From Parasphingorhabdus litoris DSM 22379 (GTDB lineage Bacteria > Pseudomonadota > Alphaproteobacteria > Sphingomonadales > Sphingomonadaceae), in the NCBI RefSeq assembly GCF_020906275.1, contig NZ_CP086727.1, positions 62,001 through 126,000 on the forward strand: a DNA stretch of 64,000 nt. The letters are read 5' to 3'. The notes beneath the pieces were generated by a model. That model was not told the origin of the DNA. It made no database searches and saw only the letters and a program-made list of their open reading frames with translations. Numbering within the stretch: position 1 is the stretch's first letter; each line of letters begins with the position of its first letter. A program made the position numbers and the translations under genes. Positions 1 through 7,918 of the stretch are shown here, piece by piece.

Positions 1-556
1 TTCCGGACGGATCATGCTGGACGGTGAAGATATCACGCCCTTGCCCATGTATCGCCGGGCGATATTGGGCCTTGGTTATCTGCCCCAGGAAACATCGATT
101 TTTCGTGGGATGACGGTTGAACAGAATATTCTTGCCGTTCTCGAAATGGTCGAAAATGACAAGGACGTGCGTGCGGAAACATTGGACCGCTTGCTTGACG
201 AGTTTGGTCTGACACGATTGCGCGATTCTCCAGCCATGGCTTTATCTGGTGGTGAACGTCGCCGCTGCGAAATTGCGCGCGCTCTGGCGGCCAGTCCGTC
301 CATCATATTGCTGGACGAACCCTTTGCCGGGATTGACCCGATTTCCATTGCCGATATTCGCGATCTTGTGGTGCAATTGAAAAACCGCGGCATTGGTGTT
401 CTGATCACGGACCATAATGTCCGTGAAACACTGGATATCGTGGACCGCGCCTGCATCATTTATGATGGTCAGGTTCTGTTCGCCGGTAGCCCCGAAGCAC
501 TGGTCAAAGATGAAAATGTCCGGCGCCTCTATCTGGGCGAAGGCTTTGCGCTGTGA
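1..556 (+). CDS. lptB: LPS-export ABC transporter ATPase LptB (3' part)
   Basis: This is the ATP-hydrolysing subunit of the Lpt machine, which pulls lipopolysaccharide from the inner membrane towards the outer membrane; it acts on the cytoplasmic face with LptF and LptG. The reading frame is already open at base 2, so the N-terminus and the Walker A motif lie outside the window. Visible are the ABC signature LSGGERRRCEIARALA, Walker B IILLDEPFAGIDP, and the H-loop ITDHNV. The C-terminus RRLYLGEGFAL is the usual LptB ending. The rpoN gene follows 19 bases later in the same direction, the usual alphaproteobacterial order, so co-transcription is likely. Identity is secure from motifs and neighbour. 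Confidence 0.95.
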   Translation, partial: SGRIMLDGEDITPLPMYRRAILGLGYLPQETSIFRGMTVEQNILAVLEMVENDKDVRAETLDRLLDEFGLTRLRDSPAMALSGGERRRCEIARALAASPSIILLDEPFAGIDPISIADIRDLVVQLKNRGIGVLITDHNVRETLDIVDRACIIYDGQVLFAGSPEALVKDENVRRLYLGEGFAL

Positions 557-575
557 TTAGGCGGAGATCTGCATA

Positions 576-2099
576 ATGGCTTTAGGGCCGCGTCTTGACT
601 TAAGGCAGAGCCAGTCGCTGGTGATGACGCCGCAGCTGCAGCAGGCGATCAAGCTGCTGGCTTTATCCAATTTGGAACTCGAAACCTATATTGCCGAAGA
701 GATAGAGAAAAACCCGTTACTTGATACCGGCGATGTCAGTGCCGAGCCCAAAGGCGATGAAAGCCGTGATAGCGGGGATGACCTTCCGCCAGAGCCGGGG
801 ACCCAGGGCAGTGACGAGATATTGTCGTCCGGACCGGCCGAGGCCGAGTCCACGCTCGATATGGCTGGTGATGCCGACCAGTTTTCCAACAACAGCCTGA
901 GCGAAAGCGATGGGGCGCTCGACGGTGGTCTGGGTATGAATGGCCCGGCCGCATCAGGCAGTGGCGCCGTTGGCGGCGAAGCGCCGGACTTTGAGAATAT
1001 GCTCGTCGCCGAAACCACGCTGGCTGAGCATTTGATGGAACAGGCGGGTGCGATATTGTCGGGCAAAGACCTGTTTATCGCGCAGCATCTTATCGATCAG
1101 ATTGACGAATGTGGTTATTTGCAAGCCGATCTGCTGGAATTTGCGCACCGGCTGGGCGTGCAGTTGGATGACGTGAAGCGTATCTTGATCGAGGTTCAAA
1201 GCCTTGAGCCGGTTGGTGTTGGGGCACGGGATTTGGCGGAATGTCTGGCGCTGCAGGCGAAGGAAGCCGATCGCTATGATCCCGCGATGGCGCGGCTGAT
1301 CGACAATCTTGACCTCCTCGCCAAAGGGGCTTTGCCACAACTGAAACGCATGTGCGGTGTGGATGATGAAGATCTGATGGACATGATTGCAGAAATCCGC
1401 GCCTATGATCCCAAGCCCGGTTGCAAGATCGGCGGCGGCGATGTGCAGGCCGTGGTGCCGGATATTTTCATTGCCGAGCGCGGCGGCAAATGGCTGATCG
1501 AAGTGAACAGCGCAACCCTGCCCAAGGTTCTTGTGAATCGCACCTATTATGCGGAACTGAAAGATGGCGCGCAGGACAAGGCGTCCAAGGAATGGCTCAA
1601 TGACTGCATGGCCGATGCCAGCTGGCTGGTGAAAGCGCTCGACCAGCGGCAACGGACGATCATCAAAGTGGCGACAGAAATTGTTAAGCAGCAAGAGAAT
1701 TTCTTCCGCGAAGGGGTGGAGCATTTGCGGCCGTTGACACTGAAAAATGTCGCCGACAAGATCGAGATGCATGAATCGACGGTCAGCCGGGTGACATCCA
1801 ACAAATATCTCTCCTGTTCTCGCGGCACGTTTGAGCTCAAATATTTCTTCACCAGCGGCATTCAGTCCTCGACCGGAGGAGAGGCGGCATCGGCGGAAGC
1901 AGTGAAGAGCCATATCAAAGCGCTGATCGACAATGAGGATCCGAAGAAGATTCTCTCGGACGACAAGCTGGTCGCTTTGCTCAAAGACAAAGGCTTCGAT
2001 ATCGCGCGGCGAACGGTCGCCAAATATCGCGAAGCGCTGGGACTTGGCAGCTCGGTGCAACGCCGCCGTCAAAAAGCGCTTGAGGGCAAGGCGGCCTAG
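576..2099 (+). CDS. rpoN: RNA polymerase sigma-54 factor RpoN
   Basis: RpoN directs RNA polymerase to -24/-12 promoters and needs an enhancer-binding ATPase to open them. The 507-residue protein shows the Gln/Leu-rich activator region I at the N-terminus (RQSQSLVMTPQLQQAIKLL), then an acidic, Gly/Ser-rich linker of low complexity (about residues 50-135). The core-binding and helix-turn-helix regions follow (HESTVSRVTSNKYLSC about 395-410), and the RpoN box ARRTVAKYRE lies near the C-terminus. Length is normal. The stop codon overlaps that of the convergent GNAT gene in a shared CTAG, so no terminator can sit between them. An hpf gene, often next in this order, is absent. Confidence 0.97.
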   Translation: MALGPRLDLRQSQSLVMTPQLQQAIKLLALSNLELETYIAEEIEKNPLLDTGDVSAEPKGDESRDSGDDLPPEPGTQGSDEILSSGPAEAESTLDMAGDADQFSNNSLSESDGALDGGLGMNGPAASGSGAVGGEAPDFENMLVAETTLAEHLMEQAGAILSGKDLFIAQHLIDQIDECGYLQADLLEFAHRLGVQLDDVKRILIEVQSLEPVGVGARDLAECLALQAKEADRYDPAMARLIDNLDLLAKGALPQLKRMCGVDDEDLMDMIAEIRAYDPKPGCKIGGGDVQAVVPDIFIAERGGKWLIEVNSATLPKVLVNRTYYAELKDGAQDKASKEWLNDCMADASWLVKALDQRQRTIIKVATEIVKQQENFFREGVEHLRPLTLKNVADKIEMHESTVSRVTSNKYLSCSRGTFELKYFFTSGIQSSTGGEAASAEAVKSHIKALIDNEDPKKILSDDKLVALLKDKGFDIARRTVAKYREALGLGSSVQRRRQKALEGKAA

Positions 2100-2638
2100 C
2101 CTGCCCCAATCTCCTTTCGTAACACCACAAATTCCAGTTCTTGCGTCTTCGGCAGACCATAGCGCGGATCATCGAGCGGGAAGGGCCGCCGCTCGCCGGT
2201 TTGGCTATATCCCCGCCGCTCATAATAGGCGATCAGATCGGCGCGCTGGAGAATGACGGTCATTTCTATCACCCGCGCCTGCCAGTTTTCGGCAACATAG
2301 CGTTCCGACGCGTGGAGCAATTTCTTGCCTAGCCCACCCGCTTGACGATCAGGATCAACGGTCAACAGGCCGAGATAGGTGACCCCCTCTTTAACCCGCA
2401 TCAGTTGAACACAACCGGCAATATCAGCATCGTCCATAGCGAGTAGGATGACCTGATTCTCATCCGCCAATATTTCCCGCAGAGCCTCCAAATCGGTTCT
2501 CTGCCCGCCCAGCAAATCGGCTTCATGGGTCCAGCCGCGCTTGGCGCTGTCACCGCGATAGGCACTTTCGACCAATCCGTGCAGGGCAGGGAGGTCTTGC
2601 GCCCTTGCTGCGCGCATATTCAACTCTTGCCCCGTCAC
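2096..2638 (-). CDS. GNAT family N-acetyltransferase
   Basis: A small acetyl-CoA-dependent acetyltransferase of 180 residues; its substrate cannot be told from sequence. The acetyl-CoA binding motif A is clear at about residues 90-118 (LLTVDPDRQAGGLGKKLL), followed by YYERRGYSQTGERRPF, a common C-terminal GNAT segment. The first codon is GTG with a GGGAG eight bases upstream; an in-frame ATG seven codons later is the alternative. It is the last gene of a tightly packed run ald-SDR-DUF5818-GNAT (gap to the preceding gene 3 bases), so it is probably co-transcribed with alanine dehydrogenase. Its stop overlaps that of rpoN. Confidence 0.85.
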   Translation of the reverse strand: MTGQELNMRAARAQDLPALHGLVESAYRGDSAKRGWTHEADLLGGQRTDLEALREILADENQVILLAMDDADIAGCVQLMRVKEGVTYLGLLTVDPDRQAGGLGKKLLHASERYVAENWQARVIEMTVILQRADLIAYYERRGYSQTGERRPFPLDDPRYGLPKTQELEFVVLRKEIGAG

Positions 2639-2641
2639 TAT

Positions 2642-2854
2642 TTAGCTCCCGTCCGCTAGCCGCACGCCCTCGGCCTCGATCTGGTCATCACCGATCAGCA
2701 GCCCGGTGACGATCACTCGCTTTTCGACTTCATCAATCGGTGTGCGCAGCAGCTCGAGCCGATAGCGCCGGCCATCATCGGACTGCAGAACAAAGCCTGT
2801 GCCATCGCGGACCAGCAGGCCGGCATATTCGCTGTCATTCGCGCTTTCTTTCAT
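2642..2854 (-). CDS. Small DUF5818-like protein
   Basis: About 70 residues, function unknown. The start is taken at the ATG overlapping the stop of the upstream SDR gene (TGATG), because the longer version would run far into that gene. The protein alternates short beta-like segments (YAGLLVRDGTGFVLQSDDG, RVIVTGLLIGDDQIEAEGVR), a pattern like the DUF5818 small beta-barrel proteins common in sphingomonads, with a hydrophobic stretch GFVLQ and a C-terminal VEGVR-like ending. Translational coupling to the SDR gene and a 3-base gap to the GNAT gene place it inside one transcription unit. The family assignment is by resemblance only. Confidence 0.65.
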   Translation of the reverse strand: MKESANDSEYAGLLVRDGTGFVLQSDDGRRYRLELLRTPIDEVEKRVIVTGLLIGDDQIEAEGVRLADGS

Positions 2855-3825
2855 CAGGCTGCTGCGAGCAAGGCCTCGCTCAATTCCCACAACCGTTCGG
2901 CGGCATCATCGTCGCAAGCATGGGGCGCGACACAGGCAAAGGGCGGTGAATTTTCGTCCATCAACTGGGCAACATCGCAATCCTCACAGTAAAGCCCGTG
3001 CTTGTCGTTCAGTAGCGGCGAGGTCGCGGCCCATAGGCTGGTGGTGCAACCTTGCGCCGGGGTTTTAAATCCGGTTTTCGCCAATTCCGATGGTTCACCA
3101 TCCTTGTCCAGCCAGCCCAATTCGATCTGCTCCTCCACCGGCAAATGGCGCTGCAGCGGCGTAAAAATGCCGCCCGGATGTACCGAAAAGGCGCGCCCGC
3201 CAAAGCCTGCCATCCGCCGACTGAGCGCGTTGGCGAACAGGGCATTGGCGCTCTTGGACTGGGCGTAGGAGGTCCATTTATTATATTCGCTATTTTCGAA
3301 CTGTATATCGTCCCACAAAATGCCATTGCGTTTATGGGCGATCGAAGAGAGCGCAACGACGCGCGGCGCTTCGGCTTTTTCGAGCAGGGGCATCAATCCT
3401 TTGGTCAGGGCGAAATGGCCCATATGGTTGACGCCAAACTGGCTTTCCCAACCGGGTCCGACCCGCTCTAACGGACAAGCCATAATCCCGGCATTATTGA
3501 TCAGGAGGTCCAGCTGACTCAGGCTTCCACACATGGCATCGGCAAATTTCCGCACCGAAGCAATGTCCGACAAATCCATGGTTGCCGATGATACATCGCC
3601 CTCCACGCCCGACAGATTGTCCGCCGCCTTGGCTTCATCGCGCACAGGCACGATAACCTTTGCACCCTTGGCGGCCAGCGCCCTTGTCGTTTCCAGACCA
3701 ATGCCGGAATAGCCGCCGGTGACAATTGCGATCTTGCCGGTCAGGTCAATGTCAGCCAGCACGTCCTGCGGTTCGCTCTTCGCTGGAAAGCCGGAACCGA
3801 GTGGTTTTTGATCTGCTGCTGCCAT
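2854..3825 (-). CDS. Short-chain dehydrogenase/reductase
   Basis: An NAD(P)-dependent oxidoreductase of 323 residues; substrate unknown. It has the classical SDR signs: cofactor-binding VTGGYSGIGLETTRALA (about residues 34-50), LLINNAGIMA, the active-site serine in VVALSSIAHK, and the YAQSK catalytic tyrosine/lysine pair. The C-terminal extension with paired cysteines (YCEDCDVAQL) and a late PFACVAPHACDDD segment matches the retinol dehydrogenase/WW-domain-oxidoreductase-like branch of SDRs in proteobacteria. AAGGA lies nine bases before the ATG. It follows ald by 14 bases and is coupled to the next gene, so it belongs to the ald operon. Confidence 0.9.
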   Translation of the reverse strand: MAAADQKPLGSGFPAKSEPQDVLADIDLTGKIAIVTGGYSGIGLETTRALAAKGAKVIVPVRDEAKAADNLSGVEGDVSSATMDLSDIASVRKFADAMCGSLSQLDLLINNAGIMACPLERVGPGWESQFGVNHMGHFALTKGLMPLLEKAEAPRVVALSSIAHKRNGILWDDIQFENSEYNKWTSYAQSKSANALFANALSRRMAGFGGRAFSVHPGGIFTPLQRHLPVEEQIELGWLDKDGEPSELAKTGFKTPAQGCTTSLWAATSPLLNDKHGLYCEDCDVAQLMDENSPPFACVAPHACDDDAAERLWELSEALLAAA

Positions 3826-3839
3826 ATCGAAAAGTCCTT

Positions 3840-4964
3840 CTATTCGGGTTTATGCCCCACTATCTCTGACACAGGCATATAATCATAGCCCAAATCTTCG
3901 GCCACCGCGCGATAGGTGACATGGCCGTTCCATACGTTCAGCCCCTCGGCGAGATGGATATCGTCACGCAAGGCCGCTTCCCAGCCCTTGTTGGCAATGG
4001 CCAGCGCGTGGGGCAGGGTGACGTTGTTCAGCGCATAGGTGGATGTCCGCGATACCGCGCCCGGCATATTGGCCACACAATAATGAACCACATCATCGAC
4101 AACATAGGTCGGGTCCTGATGGGTCGTCGCTTTGGATGTTTCAAAACAGCCGCCTTGGTCAATCGCCACATCGGCGAGCACCGAACCGGGCCGCATGGTC
4201 GACAGCATATCGCGTGTCACCAGCTTGGGTGCTTCGGCGCCGGGGATCAGCACCGCGCCGATGACCAGATCAGCATCGGCGACACATTCGGCCAGATTGG
4301 CTTTGTTGGAGAAACGCGTTTTGGCGCGTGCCTCAAAATAATTACCCAGCGTTTCCAGCACTTCGGGGTTGCGATCAAGGATGGTGACATCCGCGCCCAG
4401 ACCAGCAGCCATTTGCGCCGCGTTAAAACCAACCACGCCGCCGCCAATGACAGTGACCTTGCCCGGCGATACGCCCGGCACACCGCCGAGCAATATGCCG
4501 CGGCCGCCATGGGCTTTTTCCAATGCCGTCGCGCCCGCCTGAATCGACATGCGTCCGGCGACCTGACTCATGGGTTTGAGCAAGGGCAGACCGCCCGAAC
4601 CGGTGACGGTTTCGTAGGCGATACAAGTTGCTTTCGATTTCACCAGATCGGCGGTCTGTTCCGGATCAGGCGCGAGGTGGAGATAGGTGAACAAGATCTG
4701 CCCCTCGCGCAGCATCGCGCGTTCGGCGGGCTGGGGTTCTTTGACCTTCACGACCATGTCGCTTTTTTCAAAAATTTCAGCCGCAGTGGCACATATTGTC
4801 GCACCCGCCGTTTCATATTCCGCATCATCGGCACCAATGCCCAGACCGGCGCCGGTTTCGACCAGCACGTCATGACCATGAGCGGACAATTCCCGCACCG
4901 ATTCCGGCGTCAGTCCAACGCGATATTCATGGTTTTTCACTTCTTTCGGGGTACCGACACGCAT
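3840..4964 (-). CDS. ald: Alanine dehydrogenase
   Basis: Catalyses the reversible NAD-dependent oxidative deamination of L-alanine to pyruvate and ammonium in the cytoplasm. At 374 residues it has normal length. The N-terminal [20 protein letters not shown] is typical, the catalytic lysine is in MVVKVKEPQ and the catalytic histidine in YLHLAPDPE. The nucleotide-binding loop [20 protein letters not shown] is near residue 170, and the C-terminal half includes [18 protein letters not shown] strong AGGAG stands seven bases before the ATG. It heads the run of four genes read leftwards. No Lrp/AsnC regulator, the usual partner of ald, is adjacent. Confidence 0.96.
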   Translation of the reverse strand: MRVGTPKEVKNHEYRVGLTPESVRELSAHGHDVLVETGAGLGIGADDAEYETAGATICATAAEIFEKSDMVVKVKEPQPAERAMLREGQILFTYLHLAPDPEQTADLVKSKATCIAYETVTGSGGLPLLKPMSQVAGRMSIQAGATALEKAHGGRGILLGGVPGVSPGKVTVIGGGVVGFNAAQMAAGLGADVTILDRNPEVLETLGNYFEARAKTRFSNKANLAECVADADLVIGAVLIPGAEAPKLVTRDMLSTMRPGSVLADVAIDQGGCFETSKATTHQDPTYVVDDVVHYCVANMPGAVSRTSTYALNNVTLPHALAIANKGWEAALRDDIHLAEGLNVWNGHVTYRAVAEDLGYDYMPVSEIVGHKPE

Positions 4965-5052
4965 GGGGAGGCTCCTGTTTTTGCCGAGTCTTCTTCGCGT
5001 CCAATATCAGCAAAATGTGACATGCGCGAGTGGCTTGCGTAATATTATTACA

Positions 5053-6120
5053 TCACTCCGCAACTTTTCTTATCGGCACGGGCACGGTGCAAATATTGCC
5101 ATAACCACCATGGGCCTCAATATATTGCAGCAACGACGGGCTGTAACTCGCGAGATATTCATAGCGCGGCTGATCGGCCACCGGCAGCTCGCTCGCCAGA
5201 CGCACCGATGTGATCGGGATATGCTCCGACTTGTCGGCATAGAACCCGCCCGCCGCCGTGCCGAGCGGCAGGTTGGTGACATGTTCCAGTCCGTCAATCA
5301 CCCGCCCGACCATGCCAAAGGTCATATCCAGGCTGCGCGCGGCTTCGCCGGTAATGATCGAGATTTCCGCGCCGGTGCCGGCATCGGGCGGATCATAATG
5401 GGCCGGCGATAATGACCCGCGGCAAGTGATCGGAAAGGCTTTGCCGTCCTTGGTGCCAATCGGCCAGCCCGCGCCAAAGCCGACTTTCGCGCCATAGCTT
5501 TCATAGATCGTCTTCATCAGCGGCCGGATTTCCGTGCCCTGATATTCATTGCTATACGCAACGGCCGCATCCAGCGCGGCTTGGTCCGTAGCGCGCTTTG
5601 CACCGAGCGCCGCGTTGAAATAGTCGCTTTCAGGCACCGTCTCGAGGTTCTTCGGGACCTTTTTATTGTCGGGGTTTCCGCCAAATTGAGTGACGAAATC
5701 TTTGGAGACACGATAGATTTTTGTGTCATCCCACCAGCGCTGGGCGGCGAATTTACGGACATTGCGAACATGCGCGCCGGATAGCTCGGTCGGGATCAGC
5801 TGAATCACCGCCTGCCGCTTATTGCCCTCGGCATCATCCGGCAGGGTGAAGATGATCAGGTCGGTGACCGGAATCGGCAACCAATGGTCGGCGGGCGCAG
5901 CGGCCAGCACCTCTTGCGGCGTTGGCGCGGATTGCTCGATGGCGGGATCATCTTGATCTTGCGCGATGGCGGGGCCGATCGGCAACAAGAAAGCCATGAT
6001 GACAGCCGTGCTCCTGCGAAAGCAGGAGCCCAGGGTGTTGGTTGACAAGGTTGCGGTAACCGCTCCGGTTTGCGGCTTGTGCGGCAATGCAAACTTACCA
6101 GGATTACGCATCAGGGTCAC
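5053..6120 (-). CDS. Cyclophilin-type peptidyl-prolyl isomerase, exported
   Basis: A divergent periplasmic cyclophilin (355 residues from the first possible start, a GTG). Cyclophilin-like elements include RKFAAQRWWDDTKIYRVSKDF (beta strand and the catalytic-arginine region, here IYRV), a long insertion, and the late GMVGRVIDGLEHVTNLPLG that resembles the usual VVEGMDVV segment. The hydrophobic segment VIMAFLLPIGPAIA ending AIA-QDQ looks like a signal peptide. A perfect hairpin repeat (6010-6029) lies inside the coding sequence just before it and supplies the Arg-Arg of the n-region, so the true start is uncertain: GTG 6120, ATG 6111 or ATG 5997. A paralogue lies just upstream (6300-7400). 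Confidence 0.82.
   Translation of the reverse strand: MTLMRNPGKFALPHKPQTGAVTATLSTNTLGSCFRRSTAVIMAFLLPIGPAIAQDQDDPAIEQSAPTPQEVLAAAPADHWLPIPVTDLIIFTLPDDAEGNKRQAVIQLIPTELSGAHVRNVRKFAAQRWWDDTKIYRVSKDFVTQFGGNPDNKKVPKNLETVPESDYFNAALGAKRATDQAALDAAVAYSNEYQGTEIRPLMKTIYESYGAKVGFGAGWPIGTKDGKAFPITCRGSLSPAHYDPPDAGTGAEISIITGEAARSLDMTFGMVGRVIDGLEHVTNLPLGTAAGGFYADKSEHIPITSVRLASELPVADQPRYEYLASYSPSLLQYIEAHGGYGNICTVPVPIRKVAE
6010..6029. repeat. Perfect hairpin repeat inside a signal-peptide coding region
   Basis: Two 8-base arms, GCTCCTGC and GCAGGAGC, enclose a GAAA tetraloop. This type of short palindrome is scattered through sphingomonad genomes, usually between genes. Here it is translated as part of the N-terminus of the cyclophilin gene, giving GSCFRRS just before the hydrophobic core of the signal peptide. 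Only one copy was seen in this window. Confidence 0.7.
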
Positions 6121-6299
6121 ACAGGGTCACACCCCCCAAAGCGGGAAAATCTTTGCGCCCGAAAAAGCCTGAAAACAGGCGATACGCGGCTGGCGAAATG
6201 GCACGGTGAGGGAGATCAAGCATGGTCGCAAGATAACCGATCCAAGGCGCTGTAGGAAAGGGGAAAATGATCGAGTGCGAGCGCACAATCGCTCAGACT

Positions 6300-7400
6300 C
6301 TATTCTCCCGCCTTCACCCGCCGCACCGGCACCGGAATATTGCAGATATCCGCGCCGCCCGCTGGCTTGATAAAAAACGGATCGCGGCGATTTGCGCGGG
6401 CGTCGGCATAGCGCGCGAAGCTTTTGCTAGCGGTGTCGAGATATTTGAACCGGGGCTGCTCTGCATCGGGCAGGGCGGTGCCCAGCCGGATCGACTGGAT
6501 CGGCACGCGTTTCTTGGGATCGGCATAAAAACCAAGCTGTCCCTTGCCGCGCGGCAGGCTGGAGAGATGTTCAATACCTTCGACAATCCGTCCGACCACC
6601 GCGATATTGCGATCCAGATGGCGTGGTGCATGACCGATGACGGTGTAAAGCTCTGCGCCTGTGCCTGTATTGGGTGAGAGGTTGCGGCCTACGCCAACCG
6701 CGCCGTAGCAGTGGATGGGCCATAAAACACCATCATCTTGATCTCCGGCGTTTGCCATAGGCCAACCATCTAGAAATTGTGCATATTCTGAATAAGGGTC
6801 TCGTTCTTCCCACTTTCTGTAATCTGGATCAGCTGCGCGCATCTTCTCTTCAGCCTCCATTTGAGCCATAGCCTGAGCTACCTGTCCAGCTACTGCCATG
6901 GCATCTGCGGCAGCCATAGCGGCATCTCCAGCACTGCCGTTTGCCTCGTCGAAGTTCAGATATTGCTCAACCGTGATTTCATACTCACTCTCCGGCACTT
7001 CAACCAAACCCTCCGGCAAAGCCTTCTGCTCCACCTCTCCCGATTCCGGATTGTCGTATCCCGCATCGCCCCATTGCACGACATAATTGTCCTGCACCCG
7101 GTTGATGCTGGTGCCGTCCCAGAATTTGGCGGCGGCGAGTTTGCGGATATTGCCGATCCAGCCTTGCGAGAAAGGCGGCGGCATCAATTGTATGACCACG
7201 CGGCGCGCTTCACCCTTCGCATCAGGGGGCAGATCCATGACCAGTAGGTCGTTCGCGGAAATGGCTTGCCAGTCACTCGCTGGCGCCGCGTCCACTATGG
7301 CATTGGGGCTGGGATATTCCTTTTTTTCGTTCTCTTGCGCCGAAAGGGAAGAAGCCGCCATCAGGGCGACAAGCGATGCGATCAGTGGAAATTTTATCAT
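6300..7400 (-). CDS. Cyclophilin-type peptidyl-prolyl isomerase, exported (paralogue)
   Basis: A 366-residue periplasmic cyclophilin-like protein with a clean signal peptide (MIKFPLIASLVALMAASSLSA, then QENEKK). It shares order and wording with the next gene: RKLAAAKFWDGTSINRVQDNY, a middle insertion, GTGAELYTVIGHAPRHLDR and VVGRIVEGIEHLSSLPRGKG. The middle insertion is longer here and contains an Ala/Met-rich helix (about residues 150-190), of a kind that suggests a coiled coil. Proline isomerisation is inferred from the fold; several usual cyclophilin active-site residues are not obvious. The two genes lie in tandem with 179 bases between them and probably arose by duplication. Confidence 0.85.
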   Translation of the reverse strand: MIKFPLIASLVALMAASSLSAQENEKKEYPSPNAIVDAAPASDWQAISANDLLVMDLPPDAKGEARRVVIQLMPPPFSQGWIGNIRKLAAAKFWDGTSINRVQDNYVVQWGDAGYDNPESGEVEQKALPEGLVEVPESEYEITVEQYLNFDEANGSAGDAAMAAADAMAVAGQVAQAMAQMEAEEKMRAADPDYRKWEERDPYSEYAQFLDGWPMANAGDQDDGVLWPIHCYGAVGVGRNLSPNTGTGAELYTVIGHAPRHLDRNIAVVGRIVEGIEHLSSLPRGKGQLGFYADPKKRVPIQSIRLGTALPDAEQPRFKYLDTASKSFARYADARANRRDPFFIKPAGGADICNIPVPVRRVKAGE

Positions 7401-7505
7401 GCCCCGACCCTAACCCCAAGCAATGACTTGCGAAAGAGCGATTCGCACACTAGGGGAGGCGGCGCTGTCAGAATTTCGACCAAATATGATTCTGAATAGC
7501 ATTGC

Positions 7506-7593
7506 GGAGCCGTGGCAGAGTGGTCGATCGCGCACGCTTGGAAAGCGTGTATAGGGCAACCTATCGAGGGTTCGAATCCCTCCGGCTCCGCCA
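7506..7593 (+). tRNA. tRNA-Ser (anticodon GGA)
   Basis: An 88-base tRNA with the CCA encoded. Acceptor arms GGAGCCG and CGGCTCC pair, the anticodon stem CACGC/GCGTG encloses TTGGAAA with anticodon GGA, there is a long variable arm typical of serine tRNAs, and the T arm reads GAGGGTTCGAATCCCTC. The last 20 bases of its T-arm region are shared with tRNA-Ser(GCT) at 50078. Confidence 0.97.
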
Positions 7594-7918
7594 TTTCTTT
7601 ATCGTCATGCCCGGTAAGGCGGTCGAACTCCCAGATAGACATGCAAGTAGGCAATTGAGAAAAATCAGCCGAGGGTCGGCAAATTTTTTCCGATGAACGG
7701 CAAATCTTTGCCTCTCTGCCGGCTTTTGTAACCAACTCAGCTCTGAACAAGGCACTAAAAGTGGGTAAAACTGGTGTCTGATCAATCACTTTCCAAACTG
7801 GCACAGGCTTTGCTGTGTGCTCCTTGAGATCGTCAGGTTTTGCGCCCGCCCTTAATTTAAATGGCCGGAGCGAGAGATAACAACGTCTGTCAGATCAACA
7901 GAAAAGGAGTTGAAGGAC
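7594..7918. other. Gene-free stretch after tRNA-Ser(GGA)
   Basis: About 325 bases without a convincing gene. Frames here that read EPEGFEPSIG-like peptides on the minus strand are the well-known antisense translation of a tRNA-Ser and are not genes. A ribosome-binding site AAAAGGAG at 7902-7909 belongs to the next gene. No integrase or repeat of the tRNA end was seen. Confidence 0.6.

Noticed and set aside
954..2072. 372-codon frame antisense to rpoN
   Set aside because: Shadow of a well-supported gene; no domain, no ribosome-binding site.
3921..5042. 373-codon frame antisense to ald
   Set aside because: Composition-driven shadow; ald is secure on the other strand.
7397..7804. Minus-strand reading frame of 135 codons over tRNA-Ser(GGA), with EPEGFEPSIG
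   Set aside because: A well-known artefact: the antisense of a serine tRNA translates to this peptide in many genomes.
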